NCBI GenBank assembly: GCA_039000515.1
Contig: JBCFYV010009882.1
Coordinates: 63,778,817 to 63,842,816 of the forward strand
DNA: 64,000 bases
Source of the DNA: Timema cristinae
Lineage: Eukaryota; Arthropoda; Insecta; Phasmatodea; Timematidae
Direction: 5' to 3'
The translations under genes were made by a program, and so were the position numbers. Positions within the stretch are counted from its first letter, which is position 1. The number at the start of each line of letters is the position of its first letter. The notes below the pieces were generated by a model. The model did not search any database and was not told the DNA's origin. It worked only from the letters and a program-made list of their open reading frames with translations. This document shows, piece by piece, positions 11,791 to 24,301 of the stretch.

Positions 11791-12609
11791 TTATTGACAA
11801 TAGAATTTTAGTAAATTAGCAACAATTTATCACACAGCGATGTGGGGGAGGGGATATTGGGGAGAAAAAGAAAGTGAAATATTCTGTACTAAAACTCTGA
11901 AACATTTTAAAAAAATATTATGTGTGGAATAAGCTGATACTTTCAAAATTCACACGACTGATGCCTTAAGCAAGAAAAACACTATTGCTAATAAGTCCTG
12001 CGTTTATTCGAGCATGATTGAAAAGTTGACCTGACCAAAAGCAACCGCTCTCGCCTGCCGGTTCGATTACAGTTAAAGTTGTTGTATAATGTGCTAACGG
12101 CCCGTTAATATACATGATTATCCCTTTAAATTCAAGAACTAATAAATTCTTATAATATGTGTCAGATATAAACGCACTGTGACAGCATACTGCTGGAAAA
12201 GCCCGTACTTGAGGAAAATGTCCCTACTGACGGTTCGACACGACTTAGATGAGCTACAACAAACGAACATCTCACATCTAGACCGGACATTGAAGAAGTG
12301 AGGATTGGCTTTCTTGTGGTCTACTCAGTGGCAGTGCGCTATCGCTAGTTGTCACCTGGCTCATTTTTATGGAGATTACTACCCCCTCCTTTCCTTATAA
12401 AAGCTACCTCCAAAATACGTCAGTCCATCTTGTATAAAACAGCCATCCCTCGCTTCACTTTTTGTATTCTATTGTATCGATTCATCAGAGGAACAACTTG
12501 GACGTAAACCTACATTGGTGGACAAAGCAACTGGTGATCACGATGTGTGAGGCGTCGGTCTCTCCTAGCCGCAGATGAAGCCACGTAATCTTCGTTAGAG
12601 TCTTAGAGG
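11791..12609. other. Unrecognised stretch, LTR-like in places
   Basis: Around 12400-12470 there is a TATAAAA-type box. About 80 bp further on comes CTGGTGATCACGATGTG, which resembles the sequence just inside some Gypsy-type LTRs. No paired LTR, TSD or coding region was found, so this is only a hint of a solo or partial LTR. Confidence 0.2.
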
Positions 12610-12995
12610 TCTTTTTACTATGTCTATATGACATAGTTTTGTATGTCAGAATTTCTGACTTGTTTTTCTATGCCCATAAGGCATAGTTTTGAATGTTATA
12701 GGCTTAGTGCTCTTTTTTTACTACGTCCATATGACATAGTTTTGTATATCAGAGTTTCTGACTTGGTTTTCTATGCTCATAAGGGTTAGTATTGAATGTT
12801 AGAGTTATTGGTCTATTTTACTATGTCAACATGATATAGTTTTGTATGTCAGAGTTTCTGACTGGATTTTCTATACCCATAATGAATAGTTTAGAATGAT
12901 GGGTCTTATGCTCTATTTATCTAGGTCCATAAGACATAGTTTTGTATGTGAGTGTTTCTGACTTCTATTTCTATGTCCATAAGACATAGTGATAA
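12610..12995 (+). repeat. Tandem array of short hairpins, ~56/113 bp period
   Basis: Seven or eight short inverted repeats of the type CTATGTCCATATGACATAG follow each other. Perfect examples are ACTATGTC-n5-GACATAGT near 12617 and CTATGCC-n5-GGCATAG near 12669. Between every second pair lies TTGTATGTCAGAGTTTCTGA, itself carrying the small inverted repeat TCAGA-n3-TCTGA. Later units keep the spacing but lose some base pairs. I see no coding potential. Confidence 0.8.
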
Positions 12996-14340
12996 ATAAT
13001 AGGGAAATGTCTTGACACCCTAAACTGTAAGACCATGTTTCGGCTTACTTAATGCTTAGGGTCACATAATGGTGGCAGTCAGGTTATTTAACGCTTTTTT
13101 CAATGTCATAATTAGGTCTGTGACTGATAGCAGTCTCTAATATTTCTAATAGTGTAACTTTTTTATGGTGCGCAACCTGCGGTAGCGCTACTAGTCCTTA
13201 GTAGTGGCTCGCGGATTATAATGTAGTGTATCCGGACCCCTTCAGCCGCCGTTTGTATTAGTTAATAGGTTTGTTGTTTGCACTAGTTATTGTGTGCCCT
13301 AGATTGGGTGGAAGTATAAATATACTATTGGATGTTCAGGCAGTACTTATTAGGAATCGACTGGCCTAGATCCCTGGTAGCTCACTATTTACTCTTTATA
13401 AACTGATAGTGCCTCTTCTAGGAGATTAATTGTTGTTTCGTAACTCACCATGGAGTTAACTCATGCTATCTAGTTCATTTAACTACCGAGCTTGTAACTC
13501 CTTATACTAGAACTTTCTAGGGTTAGGTATTGTCAACTATTAATATTTTGTAGGCTGTGTAGGTAAAAGTCTAACAGCTATCAGACGGGAGTAAAGTTAT
13601 GTATCGAATCTTTTCATTCCATTATTAACTGCTTCGAATTTAAATTGCCAGTTTTATGAGGCAGACGCTCCTTCGTAGAAGGATGTGAGTTTGTTCTAGT
13701 TTGAAGAGTTAGGCTACATCTCTACTTATATTTACAATTTTACATCAAACTTTCTTGTCATGGTTACAGGTCAATTAAAGGTGCTTTTCACCTGATTCTC
13801 CCAGTTCGAGCAACCTTAATTTAATTTAATTAACGGATTCTATTCCCGTCTATAAACAATGGAACGTTTTTTATGTGTTCTCTTTTAAGCTATTGCACTA
13901 CCTTTAACTTACTTTAAAGCTAAATAAACTGTTTTGTTAAAATTGTATATTTGTTTTATTCGTGATCCTTCCCATCCTTCTTTAACTATGTTTTGAAAAG
14001 TATTCGTCACGTCTACTATTTCATAGGAGAAGCAGCAATACAGTTGAAAATGTAAGCATATTAGCTATAAAGTGCGTTTGATCCCTGTAGGGAGGATAAG
14101 TGGGAAGAATTTATATTGATGTGTCCACCCCTTAATCGCTATCATGGCCCCTTGCCAGAAGTCCTAGGTCACTACAAAGCGTGTGGGAATATTGGCTACC
14201 CTCCATCTGCTTACCAGAAACACAAAATAGATATCGATAGTGGCACAATGTGTTCACCATTTCATACCTATTTTGGCATCTAGACACCTGCCTTAGGACC
14301 ATTAAAACAGTATGGAATCATAGGCTACTCTTCCTCACTC
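12996..14340. other. No gene recognised
   Basis: The stretch is mixed in composition, with a GC-richer patch around 13160-13240 and an AATAAA signal near 13922. No protein, SINE box or tandem unit was identified. It could be unrecognised LTR sequence, but I cannot support that. Confidence 0.3.
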
Positions 14341-14960
14341 TTCATATTGGTGGTAGCATACAAATGCAGCTCGATAGTCTGATCGTCAGACTAACTCAAT
14401 AATCATTGAGATAATTGATGTACGCCCTTTCATGCTCATTTTATTACCATAATTATACATAGTTCTTATACAACATTTTATCATAATCCATTTATCTATG
14501 CCTCATACTTAAATTATTAGTCATTGATCAGAGGCTTACACATTATTTGATCATTGATAAGGATCATACATTTCACATTATTAGTATTTAACCATTTATC
14601 AGAGTCCATATTATACTTTAAAAAATAATTGACTGAGCATTGATGCTTCGACATTTAATCGTAGTTCATCGTACTATGTCCAATACCTAAAATCATCGGT
14701 CATTAATCAGAGGCTCCCACATCATTTTGGTCATTGATATTAATAATGCATGATACATACATAGTAATTTATCCTATATAAGAACTTAGCATCCGCCTTA
14801 GACATGATCAGAGTTCTACATCATACTCAATTTGATCATAGCCGTGCATGATACCTGCAATGTAGTTGATGTTTGATCAAAGTTATGCTTCATTCTTTAG
14901 CAATATTTGATCATTGATCAAAGCTCTACATACATTTACTTACGACGTAAAAATAACTAT
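14340..14960 (+). repeat. Very degenerate GATCATTGATCAGAG-type repeats
   Basis: Variants of TTGATCATTGATCAGAG, TCATTAATCAGAGGCT and GATCATAGCCGTGC recur at irregular spacing, often followed by TACAT or CACAT. This looks like an old, eroded tandem repeat. The period is unclear and the limits are approximate. Confidence 0.4.
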
Positions 14961-15810
14961 ACACACACATATATTCCAAATGTATATTTTTACTACGTAC
15001 AAGTAAATACACATTACTTATAGAATACCAAAATAAATCTTATAAAAACAAGCTCACGGCAAATTACACCTACGTATCTCTAATGATATGAGTAATATAG
15101 GATATCCGCTAAAAGAAGGTTATGTCTAAAAATAACTACAAAAATGTATATTTAAATTTAAATATTTAAGAATAATTTAAAGCTTATGACCAACAAAATA
15201 TAAACGTTCTTCATGCTAAATTATTCCCACAACTACAAATTTAAATATTTTTGAACAGATAAAGCTCATGACCATAATGTGAACGTTCTCCAAGATATGT
15301 TAGTTTATCAACAATAGAAAAGTATAATTTCAAAAAGTTTGCAATTATTTTTACAAATGTCCATCTTAAAGTAAAAATATTATTTACACTTGATAATATT
15401 AGCTGGGGCCAATCAAGCTGAGTCAAAATAATGTTGTCATGCATAATCAATTTAAACCTACTTGTAATAATTATCTATGGCCTGATTTACATAGTACGTA
15501 AGTTCTCTAAGGGCAATTTATTGGGAATTGAAATTATTACGCTACAATTAAGACATAGATTTATTAAATCAGTCGCTAAGACTTGATCGAGACTTAACCT
15601 AAATGGAATTTAGAAAACAATAAATATAAAGGTGAGTAGTAATTTTCGGATACAGAAAGTAACATGATTAGTTGGTAAAATATAAGTCGAAAACACTCTT
15701 TGCAAAAAGTTATTTATTCTCATACCTTTTGATAAAAATGATATTAAAGTTAGAGAGAGGGAGATGTGGCAAAGCTGCACTTGAAACTTACATCAAACAT
15801 ATATGTTAGT
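14961..15810. other. AT-rich spacer, nothing recognised
   Basis: No gene, tandem unit or transposon end was recognised on either strand. Confidence 0.35.
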
Positions 15811-16143
15811 TCACAGTAGGTGTTCACAGGTTGTTCATCACAGGGCTATGCCTTTGTCCAAACGGCGCGGCGTATGGATTCAGTGTGCATGCGGTTAAGA
15901 ATTTCGACGTCAACTGTGGTAACAGCCACATGTATTCGTGACACACTGTCCTCGGGCGACTGTGGTGGGTCGTCATTTGGGTATACAGGAGCTTTTAGAT
16001 GAACTAACAAGAAAAAATCTAGTGATATGAGGTCCGGTGACCTTGGTGGCCACTCCACCGGCCCCTTACCCACGATCCGCTATTTAGGGTTAGGGTAGAC
16101 TTCATTAAGTATTTGCCGCACTTGTGCCCATGGTGGAATAACT
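15811..16143 (-). pseudogene. mariner/Tc1-like transposase, C-terminal fragment
   Basis: Read on the minus strand, the fragment contains VRQILNEVYPN, then KGPVEWPPRSPDLISLDFFL, then HLKAPVYPN, and ends near 15811 with CEHLL and a stop. WPPRSPDLxxLDFFLW plus a FEHLL end is the standard C-terminal part of arthropod mariner-like DD-transposases, and the D of PDL belongs to the catalytic triad region. A stop precedes the WPPRSPD block (near 16080) and a second break falls close to the C-terminus. The N-terminal DNA-binding domain and the terminal repeats are absent. Confidence 0.85.
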
Positions 16144-16173
16144 GGGTGAATAGCAATTTATCACCTATGAACG

Positions 16174-16475
16174 AGGACACACTGCTGAAATTAACAAAGG
16201 ATTTAAGTCTGATCTCTATTTTAAAAGAGAAAAGTTTGGTCCAATTTTGAATACATATCCGGAGTGAATATCCCCATCTCTCATCTATTTACCATCGCCA
16301 TTCCAAATTTGCTACCCTTTGCTTCTACTTATTTATGCGAAAAAGGATTTTCCACAGTGATAAATATTAAAACGAAACCATCTCCGAATCGACTCCTACA
16401 TGCGAATAACATTAAGTAATACTTTTGAAAGAAGAATAGACAAATAAGTGGAAAGTGTTCAACAGCAGAAGTTTC
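16174..16475 (+). pseudogene. hAT transposase C-terminal fragment (ZBED5-like)
   Basis: Plus-strand pieces EDTLLKLTKD, LLPFASTYLCEKGFSTVINI and ITLSNTFERRIDK occur in the order found at the C-terminus of ZBED5/FAM200-like hAT transposases. There the LLPFxTTYLCExGFS block is part of the dimerisation domain. Internal stops and at least two frame changes make it a dead fragment. It begins only about 30 bp from the end of the mariner fragment, in the opposite orientation. Confidence 0.75.
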
Positions 16476-17399
16476 ATAAAATGCAACTAGGTAAGCTAAT
16501 TTCTACTTTTTTATTGGTTATAATCAGTAAATAAAGCCACTATTTTAGAGTCAATCTTAATTAACATTATGTTAGTAAAACTTAAGGAGCCACGAAAATG
16601 TTTTAAGATATTTAGATGGAAGTGAGAAATAAAAGGCTAAGAAACACTGGGTTATATTACATTGCTACAAAACGAAATGATAACTGTTTTATTTAACTTT
16701 CCACTACCCAATAGGCGCTTATAATTATTTTAACACATGATATTAGTAGATTAAATATTAAATTAGGTTAAGTGTCTTTTTAAATCATATTTTAATATTT
16801 GTATACTTAAAAACAAAAACAAATAAATGGTAACAACTATCCCCAGTCTTCTCTTCTTTAAAAAAAAAGGGGGTATGGTTTTAGTCATAAAATCTATAAG
16901 GCTACTAGAAATTTACTAATATAACTTATTTATACATATAGAAAAAAGCAAGGTTGAATTTCTCATCAAATAATAACCAATGGTAAGCCTATTTAAAATC
17001 TAGAGCTCCAGAAGAAAGTAATATTCTCAAATTTATTGGAGCATTCAAACTGTATCTATACTTGGTTTTTCGATGCATATTCGATAAAAAAATTATCTCG
17101 AAACAAATATAATGTTAAAAAGCATTTCTAAAAAAACCATAAATAGTTTTATCTCTTAACTAAAATAAGAAAACATTTATGTTTAACTTGACAAAATTTG
17201 TAATATCTATAAACTCTCAATTCTTTGCTACCGTTATGTTTTCCTTAATCCATATTATTGTGATCAAAATGAGGTTACTATCGAAAAGATTTAAAACTAT
17301 TTTATTATTGTCTAACACAAATATAAAATATTCTTAGAATGTCATACAGTGGAATATAATCCTTAGAAAAAATACCTCAATAGGTGACAACATGATATA
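16476..17399. other. AT-rich spacer, nothing recognised
   Basis: No gene, SINE or tandem repeat was recognised. Confidence 0.35.
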
Positions 17400-17605
17400 A
17401 ACATCAATCCCGCTTAGTCCGGCTGGCCGGTAGCGGACAGATTGGGGTTGGAGTCAAATTAGTGTGAGCAGGGGTTAGTTTATAATAAATGTTTTCCTAT
17501 TCTACTTCCATGCAATAAATGGTATATTTCATATACATTCACTTAATTCATATGTACCCTATTTGTGCGATTTAATTCGTATAGTCCGTATAGGTAGTAA
17601 TAAGT
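17400..17605 (+). mobile_element. Diverged SINE-C-like element
   Basis: A worn tRNA-like head (GTCCGGCTGGCCGGTAGCGG) is followed by TTTTCCTATTCTACTTCCATGC, which recalls the shared SINE body, and by a worn tail around GTCCGTATAGGTAGTAATAAG. Similarity is weak. Confidence 0.35.
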
Positions 17606-17606
17606 G

Positions 17607-17610
<4 letters not shown>

Positions 17611-17651
<41 letters not shown>
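17611..17651. repeat. (AT)n microsatellite
   Basis: Uninterrupted AT dinucleotides over about 40 bp. Confidence 0.98.
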
Positions 17652-17653
<2 letters not shown>

Positions 17654-18519
17654 ACTATAGGCTACTTACAAATAATATTTATAGATACAAGTTTTATATT
17701 TGAATAGTTACTCATTTAAAACTCAAATTTATCCATACCAACAATAGTTTTTTCGACACTGCTTTGCTCGCTGATGAGATAGCGTGATGGTGTAAAACTT
17801 ACCCTCTATTTTTAAGGTGGGGGTGTAGGGGACGCAATAAAATGTTTGTATTTTGGTAGTTTTTATATCAAAACATTTTTTGGTAAAAAAAATCCAATAT
17901 TGCTCCTGTAGAAACATAAAATTTAATTTTCTTCACGTTGTGACATCAAAATTCTTTGAATATCCGTCAAGGGTGTCCTGAAACTTAATTACAACCTTTT
18001 CCCTTAATTTAAAAAAATCAACTAATGTTCATTGCAGATATTCAACAAATGTTGATATCACCATATGAAGAAAATTAAACAACATGCTTCTACTAGAGCA
18101 ATATTTAATTTATTTTGGCCAAAAAATGTTTTGAAATAAAAACTGCAAAAACACTCGCCTTTTATCGTGACCTCTTCCAACCCGCTTCAAAGAAAAGAAG
18201 TTCAGCAGACTAAATCGAACGCACATAAAATATTTACAGTTTTATAATATGTATAAATAGAAATATCAAAAACATTTGCATTTCAATTTGTATTCAAAAA
18301 ACACCATCACAAGTTTAGAGAATCCCTTGGAAGCTAACGGGTTATCATTTAGGAACTACGGCTCAAATTATAATCACAAATTATGTATGTTTGGATTTAC
18401 AAATCTTTAACTCCTTTTGTTCCAACTATCATTTTTTGGCCAGAGAAATCTTTAAAAGTTAGTATGAATAGCTAGTATTCAATAAATTTATATCTGGATC
18501 AATGTTTTGTAGATAAACA
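17652..18519. other. AT-rich spacer, nothing recognised
   Basis: No gene or repeat unit was recognised on either strand. Confidence 0.35.
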
Positions 18520-20160
18520 TTGTAGCGACGACGCCTAGGCGTCGACCAGAAATTAAATTGACGACTGAGGGACGCGTGATTAAATGACTTGGGTTGCCGA
18601 GATGAGTTTGTTCACAGAGGGGGTGGAGGTTATCACTGAAATTTATATCCCTCCCTTTCTCTCACACACTAGCACTTTACGAGCTGCACGGAGAGCTAAG
18701 GGTAGTTTGCGTTAGAAAGAGAGATAGAAAAAGAGAGATAAAGAGATAGAGATTAAAGATGGAGCTACGAAAACCAAATATTTTTTCAATTGCGTCTTAC
18801 TACCGGTCAGAGCTTTAAACATTTTAATTTCTTTGGTGTGTTAGTGATGAGGAAGATATAACTTAGAAGACATATATACCTTCATTTGTGCCTAGTAAAA
18901 CTTGATTCACACGTTTGACGAAAATAGAAATCGGAATCTGCCTTAGTGGTGAAGCAATTCATACACTGTTTGTTGACCCATGGTGCATTGCAAAGTTAAC
19001 TTAAAACAGCTGATTATCAACATATTTTAGTTTTAGTGGATAAACATACATTCAGGTCATTGTCACGATGGATGTTTTAAAATAATAATTATAACGGTGT
19101 GTCGTGGCACAACCCAACACATTGATAAACACGCTTAACATTAACTGATTATTTTGAATCTCCTCACACTGACCAACGAAGCTATCTGCTTGCTTCTGGG
19201 TGCATGATTTGTCAAATGCGCCTGCGTACTGATTTAAGATTGTTGGGTTTGAGATTTGATTTGCTCTTCTGATTTCAAATTATTCAGAACAGCTCGCGCC
19301 GATGAGGCGGAAATATTTTGATTGGCTTAGAGCTCGTCACAAGATTCAATTTATGTTCTGCGCTTGTTTTTCGGTGAACATGCAAGTCCACAGTAAGGCT
19401 CCCCTCCTCTAATAAGAGTTTCGTACTAGAAGACCTTCACTCTCAGCCTCACTGGAACTGCTTGGACAACCCGCCATGCGGGCTCTTATTTGTGCGTGAC
19501 TGGCTGCGCACGATATTTTCAGTAGAGGTCAGGGGTTGGGCTTTGTATTTTGGTGACACTGGACTAGTTACTGGGTTATTGAACAGAAAAGTAATATTTT
19601 ACTCTTGTCGGAGCATAGTTGGGTCAACGAGTGACATAGACCAGGAGAGTAGCATGGTGTAAGATGGACTTGTGATATTTTGATCTGTCTCTGTTTACTT
19701 CGATGTAACTGAGGGCCATTTGCGAGAATGCCACTCAGTAGAAGCTTAGTGTGAGTAGACCCTTAAATGCGTTGATCTACTTACATCATTATAAGAGAGA
19801 GGATAGATCGTGAGTGTGCTTTGGACTACGTGCTGCTAAGCATCATCCACATACACTTAGTTGCACTCTTGCACACTGCCCTAAGTGTTTCTTGAAAAAA
19901 GATTTGTGCGTTTGTGTACCATCTAATGTGGTGCCAATATTTGGTGACTATATTAAATCTGTTGGAGGGCACGTGAGATAGTAGCGATGAGGTTTGCGTC
20001 TTATTTAATTTAAGGTTTGTTTTTACTCAGATCAACCAGAACTTAAATTAATAAAGAAGTTAAATTAATCTAACTTCAAACACATCAAAATTAAGTTATT
20101 CACTGCCCTCGACCAACTTACAGATCCAAGAACTTAGTGGAATATGTGACGAGTCCAGGG
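18520..20160 (+). other. GC-richer block, unidentified, possibly LTR-derived
   Basis: The block is less AT-rich than its flanks. It opens near a 14 bp perfect palindrome, GACGCCTAGGCGTC (about 18530-18543), in TGTAGCGACGACGCC context. A purine-rich run lies at 18715-18765. No coding similarity, paired repeat or TSD was found, so a solo LTR is only one possibility. Confidence 0.25.
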
Positions 20161-20289
20161 TCCAGGACCCACCTTAAACTATAATAACTATGTCAACGGG
20201 TGGGGCTAGGACCAGGTTGACCTATGTGGGGGCCTCGGGGTGGCATGTACTGTACAGTTTGGGGGCCTCCATTAACCCATGTATTTTTT

Positions 20290-20535
20290 TTATAACCGTG
20301 TCTTACAACCTGCTTTGATTATACGCATGTAGAATAGTAACGCTTATGAGTTTATGATGAGGAAGTTTGATTTTAAAGGAAGTGTACCAGCTATTTTCGA
20401 GGATGATGAGAGGAAAACCATTTAGGGAAAAAAAACACCCCCAATATACCCGACCGGTTTTAAACCCTGATCTCCCGCCATCGGTAGTCTAGTTTATTGC
20501 AAGAGTGATGCATTATACCATGAGGCCACCGAAGC
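20290..20535 (-). mobile_element. SINE-C, diverged copy
   Basis: On the minus strand the head (GGTGGCCTCATGGTATAATG) and a B-box region (GGGTTTAAAACCGG) are followed by the body, seen on the plus strand as GAGAGGAAAACCATTTAGGG. The tail end near 20290 is badly worn (CTTACAACCTGC). Confidence 0.65.
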
Positions 20536-21080
20536 AGGTATATTTAAATTACATCATAGCAAGTCTGAGGAAAGGTAAAAATGAAGCAAATGTGTAATTT
20601 TAATCAAATGTAATATTAACCAAGTAAAAGGATATAGACTGTATAAAGACTTCATGAAAATTCTCATTATAATACAGTAGGATCTGGCTAGTTTGAAATT
20701 GGATAATTCGAAAAATTGGATAGTTTGAACCTACTATGATTCCCCATGAAGTTCCTATTTAATTAAATGGTAAAATAAGACATTTAATTCAAATTTTAGA
20801 AATAAATATTTGGATAATTCAAAGCCTATACAGTAAATTGCTAATGTTTTCGAGTAACGATCTTTATAAAATCACCCCAAATGCCAATAATGACAAATAA
20901 AGTGGAACCATCTGGTTCTCTTTAGAAAGTAAATTGTTTGTATTAAATACAAATTGTGTGGTGCTTGTAAATCAAAACATCAATTAGTTATAGATATAAC
21001 TAATATATTTTGATATAGACATACTATGCATAGGCTCTATGCTTCATTGTTTGCTCTAACGAAAGTATAATCTGCTTTTT

Positions 21081-21081
<1 letters not shown>
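20536..21081. other. AT-rich spacer, nothing recognised
   Basis: No gene or recognised repeat. Confidence 0.35.

Positions 21082-21113
<32 letters not shown>
21082..21113. repeat. (AAT)n microsatellite
   Basis: About ten uninterrupted TAA/AAT units. The same triplet tails the SINEs in this window, so it may be left from one. Confidence 0.95.
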
Positions 21114-21139
21114 TTGAGAGACAATGCTAGCGTAAAACT

Positions 21140-21250
21140 TGTTTTTTTTTATTTAGCACCGCATCTTACTACCCGTTCGGGTAATACGCTCAAACGTAAA
21201 ACTCTGCATACGCTAAATGAAACATCTCTTTAGTAAAAGGATCATTTACT
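21140..21250 (-). mobile_element. SINE 3'-tail fragment
   Basis: The plus strand reads TTTAGCACCGCATCTTACTA, then CCCGTTCGGGTAATACGC. This is the reverse complement of the tail shared by SINE-A, B and C. The head is missing, so the family cannot be assigned. Confidence 0.7.
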
Positions 21251-22679
21251 TTACCTTCCTCATACTGTTTTTTTATAATGAATAATGAAAATTTTTACTA
21301 GACCGCAAGGGTATTCTAAAGCTTATTATTAGTATGTAGGCATGTGTATGTAGATTATAACAGTACGTTTGACTCTGAATAGCTACCTTACAAGCTTTCT
21401 CGCATCTCTAGCTTCAACTGTTTGTGAAGATTTGAGGTCACTAAAAAAAAGGGTAGTGTGAATGAAACATTGCTGGGTTAGTTGAATACTAATTCGCTGA
21501 TTTGTTAGGGAAAGACTTTCTTCCTCGCTTCCCCTAGGGAGTAGTCCACCCCTCTTGGATCTATAGGCTCATCTGGTGCAAACAGGTTTCAACCGACGAC
21601 ATGTGCGCATCCCATGGCGTCACCACCCCCTCTTGCTTTCCATGGCGTCATTCGCCACCCTCTTCCACCCCCTTTTGATGTGATAAGACAGGGGGCAGCT
21701 CCAATCCAGTGACCAGTTGACAGGCAGGTTGCTTAGCACGAGGTCATTTTACACGCTTTTGAGAAGAACAAACTCTGCTTGCACTCAAATTCTTAGACTT
21801 GCTTCTTTATTTGTTCACAATGATGTAAATTTTCACGAAGGCATGTAATCGGCTAATGACTCGTCGTTAGACATGTTGCCGAAACGGGAGAAGTTTGCCT
21901 TAGTCAGATAAGTAGTAATCAATAAAAATAAAAATTAGCTCAACATTATACTCTACATTTTCTTATTTAATGGTAGTAGATTAATATTTTGTCCTTCAAG
22001 TTTTTCATCAGCTATAGTTAAATTTAAAAGAGAAGTTTTTGACACAAAAAAATAGGAAGAACAAATCTTTTTCGATATTGACATTTTTAAGGGTAGTGCG
22101 GTAAGAGTGGAAATATTGAGCCTGTTTAAATTGCTTCAGTTTACGCTATAATACAGCGATTGAACAACTGGTGAGTAATATTGAACCAACAATTAAAATA
22201 ATATAGTTACAGTTTTAATCAAATATAATTATATAAAATTACTTATAAAATGTCGTCTAGGTAAAGAGCATTCCCAGAATTATTTAATAAATATAATATC
22301 GATTTTTAATAATGTTTAAATGTTTATTATAAAATCGAGTATATCAAATGTTTTTTAAATATATTTATCACTTGTCTTAATATTTAAATGGTATATATTG
22401 TGTTAACTAGGACAGTATATTAAGCATTCTAATGGTTGAGATTTTAAGTAAATAACTAAACTAAAAGTATCCACCTTAAACTCACTGACTGCCTATGTTG
22501 GTTATATGGTAATTATAATATGAGTACACATATCTCTAATATAGGCAGCTGTTTCAGAAACAAATATAATTCGTATTTTTGTGAATTATTGTATTGTTGT
22601 CATTTGTATACAGTTAAATTAGTTTAAATTAGAATAGTATTCTTGCACAGTAAATATAATTTTACAAATAATAGTTACC
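21251..22679. other. No gene recognised
   Basis: A GC-richer patch at 21530-21740 carries two close copies of CCATGGCGTCA. The rest is AT-rich. No reading frame or transposon signature was identified. Confidence 0.3.
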
Positions 22680-22951
22680 AGTAAGCCCTTGCGAAACTTT
22701 CACACACTCAACCTTCCCATCTCTCCCCCACAAAAAAAAATAAATTTAGTCTTTTGAGTCTTTTGTTGGGTTGTTGAAATTAAATACTCAGCAAAGTGTA
22801 TACACAAAATAGCAGTAAACCCTTGTGAAGCTTTCGCACATTAAACCTTCTCCTTCCCCCCTCTTCCCTCCCTCCCCACAAAAAAAAAGATTTAGTCTTG
22901 TATTGGGTAGTTGAAATTAAATACTCAGCGAAGTGTATACACAAAATAGCA
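22680..22951 (+). repeat. Tandem duplication, two ~135 bp copies
   Basis: AGTAAGCCCTTGCGAAACTT through CAAAATAGC (about 22680-22811) is repeated as AGTAAACCCTTGTGAAGCTT through CAAAATAGC (about 22812-22951). The copies differ by substitutions and by the length of a CCTTCCCC/A-run in the middle. Confidence 0.85.
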
Positions 22952-23499
22952 AAGAAAGTTTATTAATGTGATCGTATTTATAATTTACAATACCTCTTTG
23001 TATACAATATTTGATGTCAGAATGCAATCATCTTTCAATTTTGGTTTGTCATTTTCGGTAATTGATATAAAAATATTGTTAGTTTTTTCTTTTAACTTAA
23101 ATTTTAAACAATGTGTTTTAACGTAAACTGAGCATACTATTTCAAAAGTCGGTAAAAAAAAATCCTTCCACTGATACCTTATTCATAGCTGTAGGCTTTG
23201 TTTTAGTTGATAAAAAGGGCTGTTGACAACAGAAATAATATATAGGATATATTATTAACATTTCCTAACTTTGGTTTCAATTGAATTTTACAACTTATTG
23301 AAATTCTTTTGGGCACTGTTTACGAACATTCTTAATAAGGAATTCCCTTCTGTGATAACTAATATAGGGTCTGAAGTATTATTTTCCCTACACGTGTCTG
23401 GAAACTCAACTTTGATCTATCATGCCAGGGAAACCTGTCAACCGCACCACTGTTCACACGTTCTAAGGCATCAATCCTTCAATAGAGCGGCTTAACACA
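22952..23499. other. AT-rich spacer, nothing recognised
   Basis: A 74-codon frame at 23271-23495 has no recognisable motif and is no longer than chance frames here. Confidence 0.35.
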
Positions 23500-23770
23500 C
23501 TGATAAAGGGGTGGTGATGAGCTTAATATCTCAGTTGGGTGCACTTGTGGCTTACCATATTTGACCTATAACTAAGTTCTTTCTAACCCTGTTCCACACT
23601 AATGCGCATGCACTTACAATAAAACACCAGCCTAGTTTCTACAACTTGAGTCACTAATATCTAGTTCTACACCTTATCTCAGTCGGTAACGTGTCTACCT
23701 ACTTATCTAAAAGTCCCAGATTCAATTTCTAATATGGCTGAAAAGATTATCATTTAAAAAATTATCACTT
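23500..23770 (+). mobile_element. Two worn SINE-like pieces
   Basis: The stretch 23500-23640 recalls the shared SINE body (GGGTGCACTTGTGG, then CCACACTAATGCGCATGCAC). The stretch 23670-23760 has an A-box-like CTCAGTCGGTAACGTG and a B-box-like CCCAGATTCAATTTC about 40 bp apart, so it may be the head of a different tRNA-derived element. Both are too worn for a firm family call. Confidence 0.4.
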
Positions 23771-24300
23771 TTTACCTTTAACAGTGATTAATTAACTACT
23801 GGGGGCTGGATGTTGTTTCTGTTCTAGGGTTAAGGTAGTTTATAAGTCGTGTACTAATGCAATCACTCAGCTCATAAAGTTAACGTTAAATACCTCAAAT
23901 AATAAAAAACAAAAAATACATAATGGTGTCAAAAATAATAATGAATATAATTCAACTTTCTCCCATCAATGTATTGTGAGAAATATACATTGGATGCAGA
24001 GAAAGTAAAATGAAAGTTATCAATTATATTTATAAAGAAATGAAAATAAATAATGTGGGATTATACAGATAATTATGTTACATGAAAGGTTGAATGTCAG
24101 GAGTTAATATTCCCTCAGTAGAGAAACTGGAAGACGAATAATAAAATCAACGCTCACTAGTGAAGTTAACCTTCCCGGACAAAGATAAGTGTAAACTAAG
24201 AATGAGCAATTAGCATCTTCAAGTCTTAAAATCCTTAATGATATACAGGCGCTGATAAACTGGGTACTGCTTTAGACCCCAGGCTACAACAACAAAAATT
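23771..24300. other. AT-rich spacer, nothing recognised
   Basis: No feature was recognised before the minisatellite. Confidence 0.35.
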
Positions 24301-24301
24301 C

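Noticed and set aside
14340..14960. Array of transcription-factor sites (TGATCA motifs)
   Set aside because: Motif spacing is irregular and the surrounding sequence repeats as well, which fits an eroded satellite better.
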